Shown here one piece after another: positions 26,639 to 36,143 of a DNA stretch of 64,000 nucleotides. The DNA is taken from contig CAYGPR010000001.1 of NCBI GenBank assembly GCA_964351985.1, forward strand, positions 1-64,000. The letters run 5' to 3'. Numbering within the stretch: position 1 is the first letter of the stretch; the number at the start of each line of letters is the position of its first letter. The DNA is from Meishania sp964351985. GTDB lineage: Bacteria > Bacteroidota > Bacteroidia > Flavobacteriales > Flavobacteriaceae. Position numbers and translations under genes: made by a program. The notes beneath the pieces were generated by a model. That model saw nothing but the letters and a program-made list of their open reading frames with translations, searched no databases and was not told where the DNA came from.

Positions 26639-28396
26639 TTAATATCCTGGGTTTTGCGCCAAGAAACCTTCCACACCCGAAGCGCCATCTATAGCACTTT
26701 GCGGAATCGGGAATAATCGTTTATTGGGGTCGGCATCGGTTTTGTCGGTCCAAGAATCTTCGTACTTGCCAAAACGGATTTGGTCCGTTCTTCTGAAACC
26801 TTCCCAATAAAGCTCAAAACCTCGTTCACGGAACAAGATATTCAAATCTAAAGCAGTCAAAGCCGGCGGCGTCTGATCGGGCCGCGCTGTTCTAGAGGTT
26901 CGTACCATGTTAACATCGGTCAACGCTCCCGCAGCATCGCCTTTTCTTAATTTCGCCTCCGCACGCATCAAATAAATTTCTGCCAAACGCATCAGCACGA
27001 GATCTACGCTACTGAAATTATTTCCATTTTCAGAAGTTCTGCTGAATTGGTATTTCGAAGGCCGATATCCGGTATTGTGCAAAGAACCTTCGAGGGTAAA
27101 ATTGACTTCCAAAGTATGGTCTACATAGCCTACATCCCTTTCAGGCCCGTTTCCTTTTCTTTGTTGTATTGGATAAATTCTAACCTGACCACCGTCACAG
27201 GTCTCAAAGGCACCATCTTCCCCTTTTCTCGGGCCCCATTGTATTCCTCTTAAAATACCCCGATCCATTTCAAATTCTTCGGGGACCACACAATAATAGC
27301 TATTTTCCGTTTCAGACTCTAGTAGTGGCGAGCGACCTGCCAAATCTTGAAGCTGCATATCGGGCACCAAGGTATTTCTCTGATAGAATCTTGCATCGGC
27401 ATCGGCAGGGTCTACGGCACCATAGGCATCGACCCAAGTTTGGTAGAAATCGGAAGTAATGGACGGGCCATCGGTACCATCGGCACTTGGATATTCCGGT
27501 CTGGGAAACATCGAACCCGCTATAGGCCAATAGGCCCAACGACTATGTTCTCTGTTCAGTACTCCGCGTTGATCTAAAGCAAAGATCAATTCGGTGTTTT
27601 CGCGGTTGTCATCGTTGAACAGTTCAAAGTATTCCGGAGATAAGGTGTATAGGCCAGAATTTATAACATTGTCGGAGTATTGAATCACCTTATCCATATC
27701 TGCCGCCGTAAAATCGGGGGTGCCGTAGGGATCGCGATAGACTGGCGCATTCAAATGTAATCGTGCCAGGAAACCCCAAACAGCGCTCTGGGTCATTCTC
27801 CCCGATCCTTGATCCGTGTTGATAACGTCAACAACGGCCAAGAACTCGCTTTCGATATAATCAATGGCCTCCTGCGCGCGAAGCACCTCAGAAAGCTCAT
27901 TAATCGATTCCTTTTTCAGCACAATGCCCCAACTGTCCAAAAGCAACATATTCAAATACGCCCGCAGAGCCCTCATTTCGTATAAAGCTCCGGTCGCTTC
28001 GGCATTTCCTTCTTCTGACAAAGGCGTCAATACTTCTATGGCCGCCAAAGTTCTAGAAATATTGGTCGTCAATTCATTCCAAGAACTACTTACCAAATCA
28101 TTGCCCGGCGTCATGGTATGTGCATGGGTTGCCAAAAATTTACCGCCATCGAACCAATCTGTTCCTCCTCGGTACGGTAAAATGGCTTCATCGGAAGCAA
28201 TTAACTGTAAGCCATAGTAATTCGTATGCCTCCAAGTCCAAGAAACATATCCATATGCCGGAGCAATCGCTCCGCTGATGGCTTCGGCTTGCCCTCCGAA
28301 TTCCGATTCATCAATCCGTTCCTCTTCCAAATCGGTACAACTCCAATTCAATATGGAAGTGATTGCCAGTAGTGTAATTACGATTTTATTTTTCAT
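26639..28396 (-). CDS. RagB/SusD family nutrient-uptake outer membrane lipoprotein
   Basis: About 585 residues from the ATG at 28396 (a longer frame from 28429 has an N-terminus without a signal-peptide pattern). Lipobox Cys is at residue 20 (SILNWSC). The protein has the SusD shape: TPR-like helices in the first half, YEMRALRAYLNMLLLD typical of the family, and a C-terminal half with RGFELYWEGFRRTDQIRFGKY and LFPIP. SusD proteins cap the SusC channel and bind the ligand at the cell surface. It lies 19 bp after susC and is cotranscribed. The ligand is probably a phosphorus-containing compound, judged only from the genes upstream. Confidence 0.93.
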   Translation of the reverse strand: MKNKIVITLLAITSILNWSCTDLEEERIDESEFGGQAEAISGAIAPAYGYVSWTWRHTNYYGLQLIASDEAILPYRGGTDWFDGGKFLATHAHTMTPGNDLVSSSWNELTTNISRTLAAIEVLTPLSEEGNAEATGALYEMRALRAYLNMLLLDSWGIVLKKESINELSEVLRAQEAIDYIESEFLAVVDVINTDQGSGRMTQSAVWGFLARLHLNAPVYRDPYGTPDFTAADMDKVIQYSDNVINSGLYTLSPEYFELFNDDNRENTELIFALDQRGVLNREHSRWAYWPIAGSMFPRPEYPSADGTDGPSITSDFYQTWVDAYGAVDPADADARFYQRNTLVPDMQLQDLAGRSPLLESETENSYYCVVPEEFEMDRGILRGIQWGPRKGEDGAFETCDGGQVRIYPIQQRKGNGPERDVGYVDHTLEVNFTLEGSLHNTGYRPSKYQFSRTSENGNNFSSVDLVLMRLAEIYLMRAEAKLRKGDAAGALTDVNMVRTSRTARPDQTPPALTALDLNILFRERGFELYWEGFRRTDQIRFGKYEDSWTDKTDADPNKRLFPIPQSAIDGASGVEGFLAQNPGY

Positions 28397-28415
28397 CTGT
28401 AAATCAATTTTTTTA

Positions 28416-31385
28416 TTAGAATGATACATTTAGGCCGAATAGAAATGTTCTAGGTGTCGGATAGGTAAAACGATCGATGCCGAACGTTTGAATACCGTCT
28501 ATGGTGCTCCCAGTATTTACTTCGGGATCAAAACCCGAATAATCAGTAATGACAAATAAATTTTGCCCGGTTATCGACAACCTAATGTTATTTACGAGAT
28601 CGCCAAATGTGCCTTTCGGATTTAAGGAATAAGCCAAGGTTGCATTGTTCAATCGCAGAAAACTGCCATCTTCTAAATAACGTGTCGACACTTCATTTGA
28701 GTTACTAATGTCCTCATTGGGAAATTGCACGGCAAAATCCGTAGTATTCAGATTTCTACTAAGTTGCCCTTTACTAAACAATGTCATCGCTGTATGGTTG
28801 TAAATTTTATTGCCCGAAACACCATTAAAATTCAATCCCAATGAAAGTGCTTTGTACCTAAAATTAAAAAAGAAGGCATATAGCAAATCGGGTATAGCTG
28901 TACCTGCTGCGATTCTGTCATTATCCAGTGATTCTCCATCGGCGACAATATCGCTAAATTCATTGAGGCCATCGGCATTAATACCGATAAAGTCTTTCAT
29001 ATAGAAGGTACCACCAGGTTCATTATTCAGATAACCATTAATGGTTGCCCCTGTTTGGCCACCACCTTGGGCGGCACCGGTAGTTAAAACAGAATAGGGC
29101 GAATTGACCACCTTATTATCCGTATATGAAAAATTACCTCCTATATTATACGAAAAGTCTTTTGTGATATCGCTACTGTAATCCAACGCAAATTCAATAC
29201 CCGAGTTTTGTATTTCCATATCCTCGATGTTCGTCCAGAATTTTTCCGTAGGCTGAATGGGGTCGATCTTAAAGGCGAACAGCACCACATCATTCGTTAC
29301 TTTATAAAAGTACTCCAAGGAGCCTGACAATCTATTGTTCAATAATCCAAAATCAACACCTACAGTTGTCATTGTGGCGACTTCCCACTTCAGGTCCGGG
29401 TTATTAGTACGAACCGCCACCGTTCCAAAAGGATAATCGTCTAAGGTGGAGGCATTCGGATTTAGGGGGTAGGTATCGTTGTTGTTCTTCGAATCGACAA
29501 AACTTGCCAGGCTTACTTTACTGCCGATACCGTCTTGGTTGCCCGTTTGCCCCCAACTTGCCCGTAGTTTCAGATTCGAGAACAAGGTATTATCGGCCAT
29601 AAAATTTTCATTATGGATGTTCCACCCTAACCCGACGGAAGGAAAATACCCATATTTATTGTTTTCGCCGAATTTTGAAGAACCATCGGCCCGCATTGTC
29701 GCCGTCAACAAATACTTGCTGTCGTAGGCGTATTGTGCCCTTGCAAAAAAGGACTGTAGCTCATTCTTGTAAGCTTCGGAATCAAGTGTGGTCGGTAATA
29801 CTTCCGAACTGATCTGGTCTTGAAACCGAGGTTCGATCCCGTTATTGGCAAAACCTTCCAGTTCCAATAATTTTTGCGCAAAATCCGTTTCTTGATACGA
29901 ATGTCCGGCCAAGGCCACTACATTGTGTTTTCCTGTCTCAAACGCATAGGTCAAGGTATTCTCGACCAAAAAAGTACTGTTGGTGGTTGTACGGGTGTTC
30001 AAAAATCCATTCTCACTTCCTTCCAATAATACATAAGGTAGTTGCTGTTGATCACGTGATGTAGAAGAATAATCGATCCCGAGGTTGATTTTGTACGTCA
30101 ATCCTTTCATGATTTCAAAGGAAGGCGCAATATTGGCGAGTATACGGTTTTGATTGGCTTCATCCGTATAAATTTGGTTCCGAAGTACAGGATTCAAACG
30201 TTCGTCCAAGAACGTAGGTTCACCGTTCGTGAATACCGGAATAGTCGGGTTCAACTGTAACATATCGGAAGTCGTTGCCGTTGCATCGGGTCTTTCATTC
30301 AGAACCCTTGAGGCCGTTAGGTTAAAATCAACATTGAAGCGACCGTCCAATGCCTTTTGGGTCAGGTTTACCCTGCCCGAATAGCGCTTTAACGAACTGT
30401 TATCGAACGTTCCCTGTTGATCATCGAGGCCGGTGGATACAAAATAGGAGAACTTGTCACTTGCCCCTCCGCTCATCGAGAAGTTTACATTTTTAGATAT
30501 TCCTGTCCTGGTCAACTCATCTTGCCAATCGGTATTTGCACCTTGGTCATCCAATGTGCCGCCAACGGCAGCCACTTGTTGCCTAAATTCCGAGGCACTG
30601 AATACATCTATTTTGTTTGAAATATTAGAAATGGCCGTTGAAACCGACAAATTCATTTCTGTCTTGCCCGATTTGCCTTTTTTAGTAGTGATGACCACGA
30701 CTCCGTTTGCGGCACGCGCTCCGTAAATCGCTGTGGCCGATGCATCTTTTAAAACATCCATAGACTCGATATCCTGTGGATTGATAAAGTTCAAGGGGTT
30801 TGATTCCAAGCCTGTTGCACTATTATCGATTACAAAACCATCGATTACAAAGAGCGGCGTCGTACCTGAACGTAAACTACCCACACCACGAATGATGATA
30901 TTTTGGGAAGCACCCGGTTCCCCACTAACGGAAGTAACATTGACACCCGCCAATTTACCTTGTATCAATTGTCCTGGGTTAGCCACTACCCCTTTGTTAA
31001 AATCTTCACTTTTTATCGAAGCGATGGAGCCGGTTACATCTGATTTTTTTTGTGTTCCATATCCAACCACCACGATGTCTTCTAGCTGTGTTGCATCCTC
31101 AACAAGCTGTATAGATACATTGCTATTGCCATCGAGCGGAAATTCGGTCGTTACATACCCTAGATAGGAAACTTCAAGAATTGCGTTTTGATCGCTGACC
31201 TCTATTGTAAAATTACCATCGAAGTCCGTTGTGGTACCATTTGCTGTTCCCTTTTCTAAAACGCTCGCGCCTGGAAGTGGAGAATTTTGACTGTCTGAGA
31301 CTTTACCTGTCACCGTTGTCTGCGCCAAGGTGAAAGAGGCAAAGCAGAGAAAACAGACATATAGTATTAGTTTTCTTTTTTTCAT
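28416..31385 (-). CDS. SusC/RagA family TonB-linked outer membrane protein
   Basis: A 989-residue TonB-dependent transporter. A signal peptide (residues 1-21, ending at LAQ), a carboxypeptidase-D regulatory-like domain (TVTGKVSDSQNSPLPGASV), a TonB box region and plug (DIVVVGYGTQKKSDVTGS, GVVVITTKKGKSGK) and a long beta-barrel ending in FLFGLNVSF are all visible. It imports ligand delivered by SusD with energy from TonB-ExbBD. The GDPD/alkaline phosphatase and phosphodiesterase genes lie upstream in the same direction. Confidence 0.95.
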   Translation of the reverse strand: MKKRKLILYVCFLCFASFTLAQTTVTGKVSDSQNSPLPGASVLEKGTANGTTTDFDGNFTIEVSDQNAILEVSYLGYVTTEFPLDGNSNVSIQLVEDATQLEDIVVVGYGTQKKSDVTGSIASIKSEDFNKGVVANPGQLIQGKLAGVNVTSVSGEPGASQNIIIRGVGSLRSGTTPLFVIDGFVIDNSATGLESNPLNFINPQDIESMDVLKDASATAIYGARAANGVVVITTKKGKSGKTEMNLSVSTAISNISNKIDVFSASEFRQQVAAVGGTLDDQGANTDWQDELTRTGISKNVNFSMSGGASDKFSYFVSTGLDDQQGTFDNSSLKRYSGRVNLTQKALDGRFNVDFNLTASRVLNERPDATATTSDMLQLNPTIPVFTNGEPTFLDERLNPVLRNQIYTDEANQNRILANIAPSFEIMKGLTYKINLGIDYSSTSRDQQQLPYVLLEGSENGFLNTRTTTNSTFLVENTLTYAFETGKHNVVALAGHSYQETDFAQKLLELEGFANNGIEPRFQDQISSEVLPTTLDSEAYKNELQSFFARAQYAYDSKYLLTATMRADGSSKFGENNKYGYFPSVGLGWNIHNENFMADNTLFSNLKLRASWGQTGNQDGIGSKVSLASFVDSKNNNDTYPLNPNASTLDDYPFGTVAVRTNNPDLKWEVATMTTVGVDFGLLNNRLSGSLEYFYKVTNDVVLFAFKIDPIQPTEKFWTNIEDMEIQNSGIEFALDYSSDITKDFSYNIGGNFSYTDNKVVNSPYSVLTTGAAQGGGQTGATINGYLNNEPGGTFYMKDFIGINADGLNEFSDIVADGESLDNDRIAAGTAIPDLLYAFFFNFRYKALSLGLNFNGVSGNKIYNHTAMTLFSKGQLSRNLNTTDFAVQFPNEDISNSNEVSTRYLEDGSFLRLNNATLAYSLNPKGTFGDLVNNIRLSITGQNLFVITDYSGFDPEVNTGSTIDGIQTFGIDRFTYPTPRTFLFGLNVSF

Positions 31386-31693
31386 AAAGGTTAGTTTAAT
31401 TGATGATTATACTTGGAATTTAGCTGAATTAAAAATTTTGATATTTATCGAATGTAGGTAATAATTTTCTATTACGAAAACGTTATAGTATTGATTGTTT
31501 TCTAATTATTGGCTAAAATTAATACGAATCAATAAGGACTTGGTTAGGATATAATTATGATTAGTTTAACAAACCAGTTTTGCTTTTGGCTAGTGTTAAC
31601 TAATTATTATTCTTGATAGTTTTTTTGTTTTTAAGTGATTAGGGTTTCGAAATAGGAAAAAGAAGCTGGCTGTAGTACAGAAAATAGGAGTGT
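31386..31693. other. 308-bp gene-free A+T-rich stretch upstream of susC
   Basis: Lies between the start of susC and the end of the phosphatase fusion gene. I see no TAnnTTTG box on the minus strand, no hairpin with a T-run and no small ORF that looks real. It presumably holds the susC promoter and leader, and any phosphate-responsive operator, but none is recognisable by eye. Confidence 0.4.
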
Positions 31694-33469
31694 TTACCGA
31701 TCGACTTCAATACCCAATACTTTCAATATTTTTGAGAACAGTACATGATTGTCATAAACTCCTTGAAATTCAGTCGATTTTGGCCCATAAGCAAAGATAG
31801 GCACCATCACTCCCGTATGGTCATCGGTGGTAAAATCACCCTCTATCTCGTTTTTCTTCATATTTCCTTGAGGAAGTGTCAGACCCCCCGTTTCATGATC
31901 GGCGGTAACTATAATCAAGGTGTTTTTGTTCATGTCGGCAAATTTTAAGGCTTCCGCAATGGCCTGGTCGAAGGCAATACTTTCATTAATAATTCCACCA
32001 ATATCATTTGCATGTCCTTTGGAATCTATTTTTGCGCCCTCGACCATCAAAAAAAAGGGTTTGCTCTTTTTTTCAAGGAAGACCAGTACATTTTTGATCG
32101 CTTTTGATAACGGAGCGGGGCTTTCATTTTCGGAGATATGAAATCCAATTTTCTCTTTTTTGCTCAAAGCAATTTCCTCTAGGGAAGGTTGCATTTCAAA
32201 ATCGCCCAGTGCAGCTTTTCCTTTGGATGTGGCGTCCGCACCACCAACAAATATCGAGAGTTGACTATTGAAAAAATCATTGCGAATTTCTTCGGTCATC
32301 GAACGGTCTCTTCGGTGGGCATAGAAAGAAGATGGCGTTGCTCCTGTGATTTCATCGGTCGTTATGATGCCTGAAACAAAACCATTTTCAAAGAGTATCT
32401 CGGTTATATTTTTTAATGAATTTCCATTTGCGTCAACCCCAATCGCACGGTTCGGAACTTTTTGTCCTGTCGCAATGGCCGTTGCCCCACCCGCAGAATC
32501 GGTGGTAAAATCATCACTCGATTGGGTTTTTAAAAAGCCAATATTCTTTAATTGAGTCAATGACAGTTCGCCTTTGTTGGCTAAGGCGGTAGCCGAAATT
32601 TGGGTCAATCCATTACCGTCTCCAATCAATAGGATGATATTCTTTGCTTTTCTTTTCTTTCCATCGGATGAAAAAGTGGGTCGATATACTTCGGAAAAAA
32701 CTGAATTCCGATATTCCCTTGCCTCCAACGTATTTAGATATTGAGCACATTCAAAAGGTTGGTCCGTATTGATAAAATCCACTCCTAAATGCATAAAGGC
32801 TTTCCAAGCGGACTTTGAATCGGGCGTCGCCCAAAAACGGAACGGTTTACCAAGGCTTTTTGCTTTTTTAATGGTAGTTGTTACTTTTTCCAAGTCTTCG
32901 GCAGTCAACCTTCCTTTGCCGTTCCATCCAGAAAAGTTTGAAAAACTTAAACTGACCAATGCAATTTTTTTAAGAATCGATGAATCCATCACCCCATCCA
33001 AACTTTGATAATCGAAAAATATGAAATCAGGATAATTCACGTATTCCGATAGCTTTGGGCGAATGCCGGAAATCACAAATGAAAAAGCATCGTTATTTAT
33101 AAGCTCCGGATACTCTTCCAGATTTTTTACAACCGCATCGAGAGTTGCATACGGTTCCGATTTGATATCGATAAGCAATTGCAGGTTTTTCGGTTTTTCG
33201 AGTCCGATGACCAACGATTTCTGTAGCGGTTTTAAATATAGATTTTCTAAGGTCCGTGCGGAATCTATCTCTTGTTTTGAATGGGCCACATATAACGAAT
33301 CTCCAATCAGGAAAACATCGGCCTCAATAGAACTAGCGCCTGATGAAAACGCTTTCCAAAAAGGAACATTTTGATAATAATCATTGTGGGAGTGTATCCT
33401 AAAATTATAATTTTTTTGGGCGGTTACACCATTCGTTATACATAAAAGAAAAAGAAGCCATTTTTTCAT
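31694..33469 (-). CDS. GDPD/PI-PLC-like plus alkaline phosphatase fusion protein
   Basis: A 591-residue secreted two-domain phosphoesterase (signal peptide residues 1-18, cleaved after TAQ). Residues about 22-250 form a PI-PLC/GDPD-like barrel (HSHNDYYQ, IEADVFL, LVAHSKQ-type metal and catalytic blocks). Residues about 272-591 are a classical alkaline phosphatase: metal Asp in LIGDGN, nucleophile Ser-324 in TTDSAGGATA, and the ligands in VEGAKIDSKGHAN, TADHETGG and DDHTG. Together the two domains could cut a glycerophosphodiester and then free the phosphate. It lies upstream of susC in the same direction. Confidence 0.9.
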   Translation of the reverse strand: MKKWLLFLLCITNGVTAQKNYNFRIHSHNDYYQNVPFWKAFSSGASSIEADVFLIGDSLYVAHSKQEIDSARTLENLYLKPLQKSLVIGLEKPKNLQLLIDIKSEPYATLDAVVKNLEEYPELINNDAFSFVISGIRPKLSEYVNYPDFIFFDYQSLDGVMDSSILKKIALVSLSFSNFSGWNGKGRLTAEDLEKVTTTIKKAKSLGKPFRFWATPDSKSAWKAFMHLGVDFINTDQPFECAQYLNTLEAREYRNSVFSEVYRPTFSSDGKKRKAKNIILLIGDGNGLTQISATALANKGELSLTQLKNIGFLKTQSSDDFTTDSAGGATAIATGQKVPNRAIGVDANGNSLKNITEILFENGFVSGIITTDEITGATPSSFYAHRRDRSMTEEIRNDFFNSQLSIFVGGADATSKGKAALGDFEMQPSLEEIALSKKEKIGFHISENESPAPLSKAIKNVLVFLEKKSKPFFLMVEGAKIDSKGHANDIGGIINESIAFDQAIAEALKFADMNKNTLIIVTADHETGGLTLPQGNMKKNEIEGDFTTDDHTGVMVPIFAYGPKSTEFQGVYDNHVLFSKILKVLGIEVDR

Positions 33470-33533
33470 GATACTATTTTTACTCCTTTATAGTTATGAC
33501 AATATAAGCATTCAGCGATGTAAATATTATACT

Positions 33534-33577
33534 AAAAAAACCGATATCGATGCCGACACCGGTTTTAAAAGACTATC
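33534..33577 (-). terminator. Candidate terminator downstream of the phosphodiesterase gene
   Basis: AAAACCGGTG...ATATCGGTTTTTTT on the minus strand folds into a long imperfect stem with a T-run. It lies about 90 bp downstream of the phosphodiesterase stop and upstream of the fusion gene. Confidence 0.5.
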
Positions 33578-33667
33578 TTAAACTAACTCAAGCTTGTCAT
33601 AAAAGTCGTGCTTAAGAATGTATTTTGGGTTAAATCAATATCAACATACCATTATCATACTTTCAAT

Positions 33668-34765
33668 TCATTGTGATATCAGGTCAAGTGGTTTTCCATA
33701 GGTTTTTGACACATCCGGTTCTAGGCCCAATATGCTTAAAATAGTTGGGGCAATTTGGTTACTATACAATTGTTCATTGATATCGATTTCGCCTTTTGGT
33801 GAAATATCTTTTCCGAAAGCCACGAACCATACTTGTCCGGCATTTTTTACATCACTGCCATGACCCGTCCATGTTTTCAGGGGTTCTGTGCCCCTTCCAT
33901 GATCTGTGGTAATTATAAATATGGTTTTGTTCTTATAAAATGTATCCTGTTGGGTATAATCCCAAAGTTGTTTTATCAGGGCGTCGGTATTGTTAGCAGC
34001 CTTTAAATACGCTTCATAATCCCCATCATGGGCGAAATCATCCGTTTCTCCGTAGGAGATATATACTAATTCGGGATGGGCCTTTTTCATGTACTCCAAC
34101 GCGTAGTGATGTGTAAAGGCATCAAGCCGGACAGTACCCCAAGGACTTGGGACTTTCGGCTGCAACTCGTTCAAGAATTTTTCACGCTCCGTTAAACTGT
34201 TTCCGGTTGCCAATTCGAAGCCCGCATTAACAGGTACTCCTGAACGCTCTTCGTTCACGATGTACGGAAAAACATCCCAACTGCCAAAGGCTGCTATTTT
34301 GCCTTTATATCTCGCGTCATTGTTGGCAATTTCCAAAATAGTCTTATTCGGATTGGGAATTTTATCGTTGCTATCGATTCGAGCATCATCTGCCTTTCCT
34401 GTCAAGATTTCATTATAACCCGGATACGAGAACCACATTTGGTTCGTCAAATCTACCTTGCTGCCCAGTTTGCGATTGCCATGTATTTGGCCCAATTTGG
34501 AAACCTCTTTCCAAATAAAGGGCATCAGGGCTTCCCTTCTATCTTTTGGATCTTCTTTCCAAAAACGCTCTTTTAAATCGGTTGTATCATTGACATATTC
34601 TTTGTTAGCGACCAACAAAGGGTCTGCACCTGAAAAGAGTTCTTGCCAACGAAGACCATCCAAAGTAATTAAGACCACTTTAGGAGTTTCGGCATCTTGG
34701 GCCGAGATTAGATGACTGCCAAGGTATAGCACTATCACAAATGCCGTTATGCTGATTTTATTCAT
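33668..34765 (-). CDS. Alkaline phosphatase superfamily phosphodiesterase
   Basis: A 365-residue secreted enzyme (signal peptide residues 1-22, after ISAQ). Metal-binding LITLDGLRW (Asp-36) opens the domain; the nucleophile region is WFSYPGYNEILTG (residues 111-123), and GETDDFAHDGDY and ITTDHGRG, with TGHGSD near the end, supply the other metal ligands. This is the type I phosphodiesterase/nucleotide pyrophosphatase or metalloenzyme subgroup common in flavobacteria. The substrate may be a phosphodiester, nucleotide or phospholipid headgroup. Its position in the SusCD-phosphatase locus supports a phosphorus-scavenging role. Confidence 0.82.
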   Translation of the reverse strand: MNKISITAFVIVLYLGSHLISAQDAETPKVVLITLDGLRWQELFSGADPLLVANKEYVNDTTDLKERFWKEDPKDRREALMPFIWKEVSKLGQIHGNRKLGSKVDLTNQMWFSYPGYNEILTGKADDARIDSNDKIPNPNKTILEIANNDARYKGKIAAFGSWDVFPYIVNEERSGVPVNAGFELATGNSLTEREKFLNELQPKVPSPWGTVRLDAFTHHYALEYMKKAHPELVYISYGETDDFAHDGDYEAYLKAANNTDALIKQLWDYTQQDTFYKNKTIFIITTDHGRGTEPLKTWTGHGSDVKNAGQVWFVAFGKDISPKGEIDINEQLYSNQIAPTILSILGLEPDVSKTYGKPLDLISQ

Positions 34766-34789
34766 GATATATTTTCTTTGTCCGGAAAA

Positions 34790-35266
34790 TTAGGCAATTT
34801 CGGCAATATAAATTTCCTCCCCTTTGAAGTGGACTATATCTCCGACAGTCTTTCCTAAAAATAGTTGAGCCATCGGGGTGCCAGCAGAAATACAGAATAT
34901 CGAAGTCTTAGTGTTTTTAAATTCTCCCGAAGAAATACTTAGAAAATAATTTTGTTTAGAAGTATATACTAAGCTACCCAAGCGGATACTACTAGTTGAT
35001 TCATCAATATTGATTTTGCTTAAGACACCGAACATTTTTTCGGCTTCGAAAAGTTGTTTGCCAAGTTTCTCACGTTCCAGTTGAATCATGGCACGACCCG
35101 TTTCGTGTTTGTCACCTGCACTACTTTTTGTTTCTGAAGATAAAGAATGTTGGATTTCTGCTATTTGCGCATTTATCCTAGAGATTCGCTGTTCGACATA
35201 GGTGTGGCAAAACTGAAATAGTGCTTTCTTTAAGACTTGGGCCGATATGTCACCACTATTCTTCAA
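34790..35266 (-). CDS. GreA/GreB C-terminal-domain-like protein
   Basis: About 158 residues if translation begins at the TTG at 35266, which overlaps the previous stop by 11 nt; the longer frame to 35329 would overlap the lipoprotein gene by 74 nt. An N-terminal coiled coil (KKALFQFCHTYVEQRISRI to ETGRAMIQLEREKL) resembles a Gre-factor finger, and the C-terminus (LGKTVGDIV, a GreA/B FKBP-like end) binds RNA polymerase in the family. These proteins are often mislabelled 3-oxoacyl-ACP synthase in flavobacterial genomes. The acidic tip residues needed for cleavage stimulation are not clear, so the effect on polymerase is uncertain. Confidence 0.7.
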   Translation of the reverse strand: MKNSGDISAQVLKKALFQFCHTYVEQRISRINAQIAEIQHSLSSETKSSAGDKHETGRAMIQLEREKLGKQLFEAEKMFGVLSKINIDESTSSIRLGSLVYTSKQNYFLSISSGEFKNTKTSIFCISAGTPMAQLFLGKTVGDIVHFKGEEIYIAEIA

Positions 35267-35900
35267 AGTGGTAGAGATCTGCCAATTTGTAGACCAAAAA
35301 CCCAACAACGCTACCCTCTCCCTGCCCATTCTGTATCATTCTTCGAACTTCGGCCGCATGTTCAACCTTGAAAAAATCCAAATCGTCCGTGCCAAATTCG
35401 CTGAAGACATTCCACGACTTGAGTCCCTCAAGCATTTTACGATGCGCATGATATCGTTTATTCACATCAGAGGTTTGCTTTCTGAAGGCTTTGCCCTCTT
35501 TTTCTTTCCCAATTTTATTTTCGGCATTCCAGTTCAAATATTCCCGCTCAAGACGGCTATCGGCCATTTCAGCCTCTGCGATAATCTTGGCATAAGCCCG
35601 ATGTACCAAAAAATCATAGGTCTCAGTAAACCCATCGTCATACGCAACTTCTTCACCGACAGAAGGGCCCGATGCTATTTCCATATCACCGGTACTTGCA
35701 TAAAAATCATTGTTTTCTGAAACCATTGGGGTTTCTTTTCTCAAAGCTTCTTGCCAGGCACTCGATTTAAGTACTTCTTTCCAGGCTCTTTCGTATCGCA
35801 CTGTATATGTGTCTTTTGAGGTGCTACACGCCATGCCAAGTACCAACAAACCAGACAAAACAATGGTATGGATAGTTGATTTTAGTATCTTTTTTCCCAT
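35256..35900 (-). CDS. Hypothetical lipoprotein
   Basis: A 214-residue protein with a lipobox (LGMAC, Cys-25) and a mature part that is charged and helical. SAWQEALRK and RLEREYLNW are recurrent features, but I recognise no family. It starts a two-gene unit with the GreA/B-like protein, whose start overlaps its end. A cell-envelope location is expected from the signal; the function is unknown. Confidence 0.65.
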   Translation of the reverse strand: MGKKILKSTIHTIVLSGLLVLGMACSTSKDTYTVRYERAWKEVLKSSAWQEALRKETPMVSENNDFYASTGDMEIASGPSVGEEVAYDDGFTETYDFLVHRAYAKIIAEAEMADSRLEREYLNWNAENKIGKEKEGKAFRKQTSDVNKRYHAHRKMLEGLKSWNVFSEFGTDDLDFFKVEHAAEVRRMIQNGQGEGSVVGFLVYKLADLYHFEE

Positions 35901-36143
35901 CTTATATGTTTAGAATGTAAAAAATATGACCAAGACCATGTCAATGGCTTTGTCACAAATTTTAATCTTCGATAAGTGGGGTTAAATTCATTGGCCTTAA
36001 ATTCGTGGTGAACCGAAAGCCAATTTCAAGTCGTTTATACTTGAACTTTTAGGGGAAAACAATATAGGAAGAAATCTAAATAAAGAAAGAAGAAAACGGA
36101 CAATAGTTATCAAAAATCGGATAAACCTTTATATAAGCGGGTA

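Noticed and set aside
35267..35329. Longer start of the GreA/B-like protein
   Set aside because: It would overlap the lipoprotein gene by 74 nt and adds residues unlike the family.
35247..35720. 157-codon plus-strand frame
   Set aside because: It lies opposite the lipoprotein and Gre-like genes and has no family features; a shadow.
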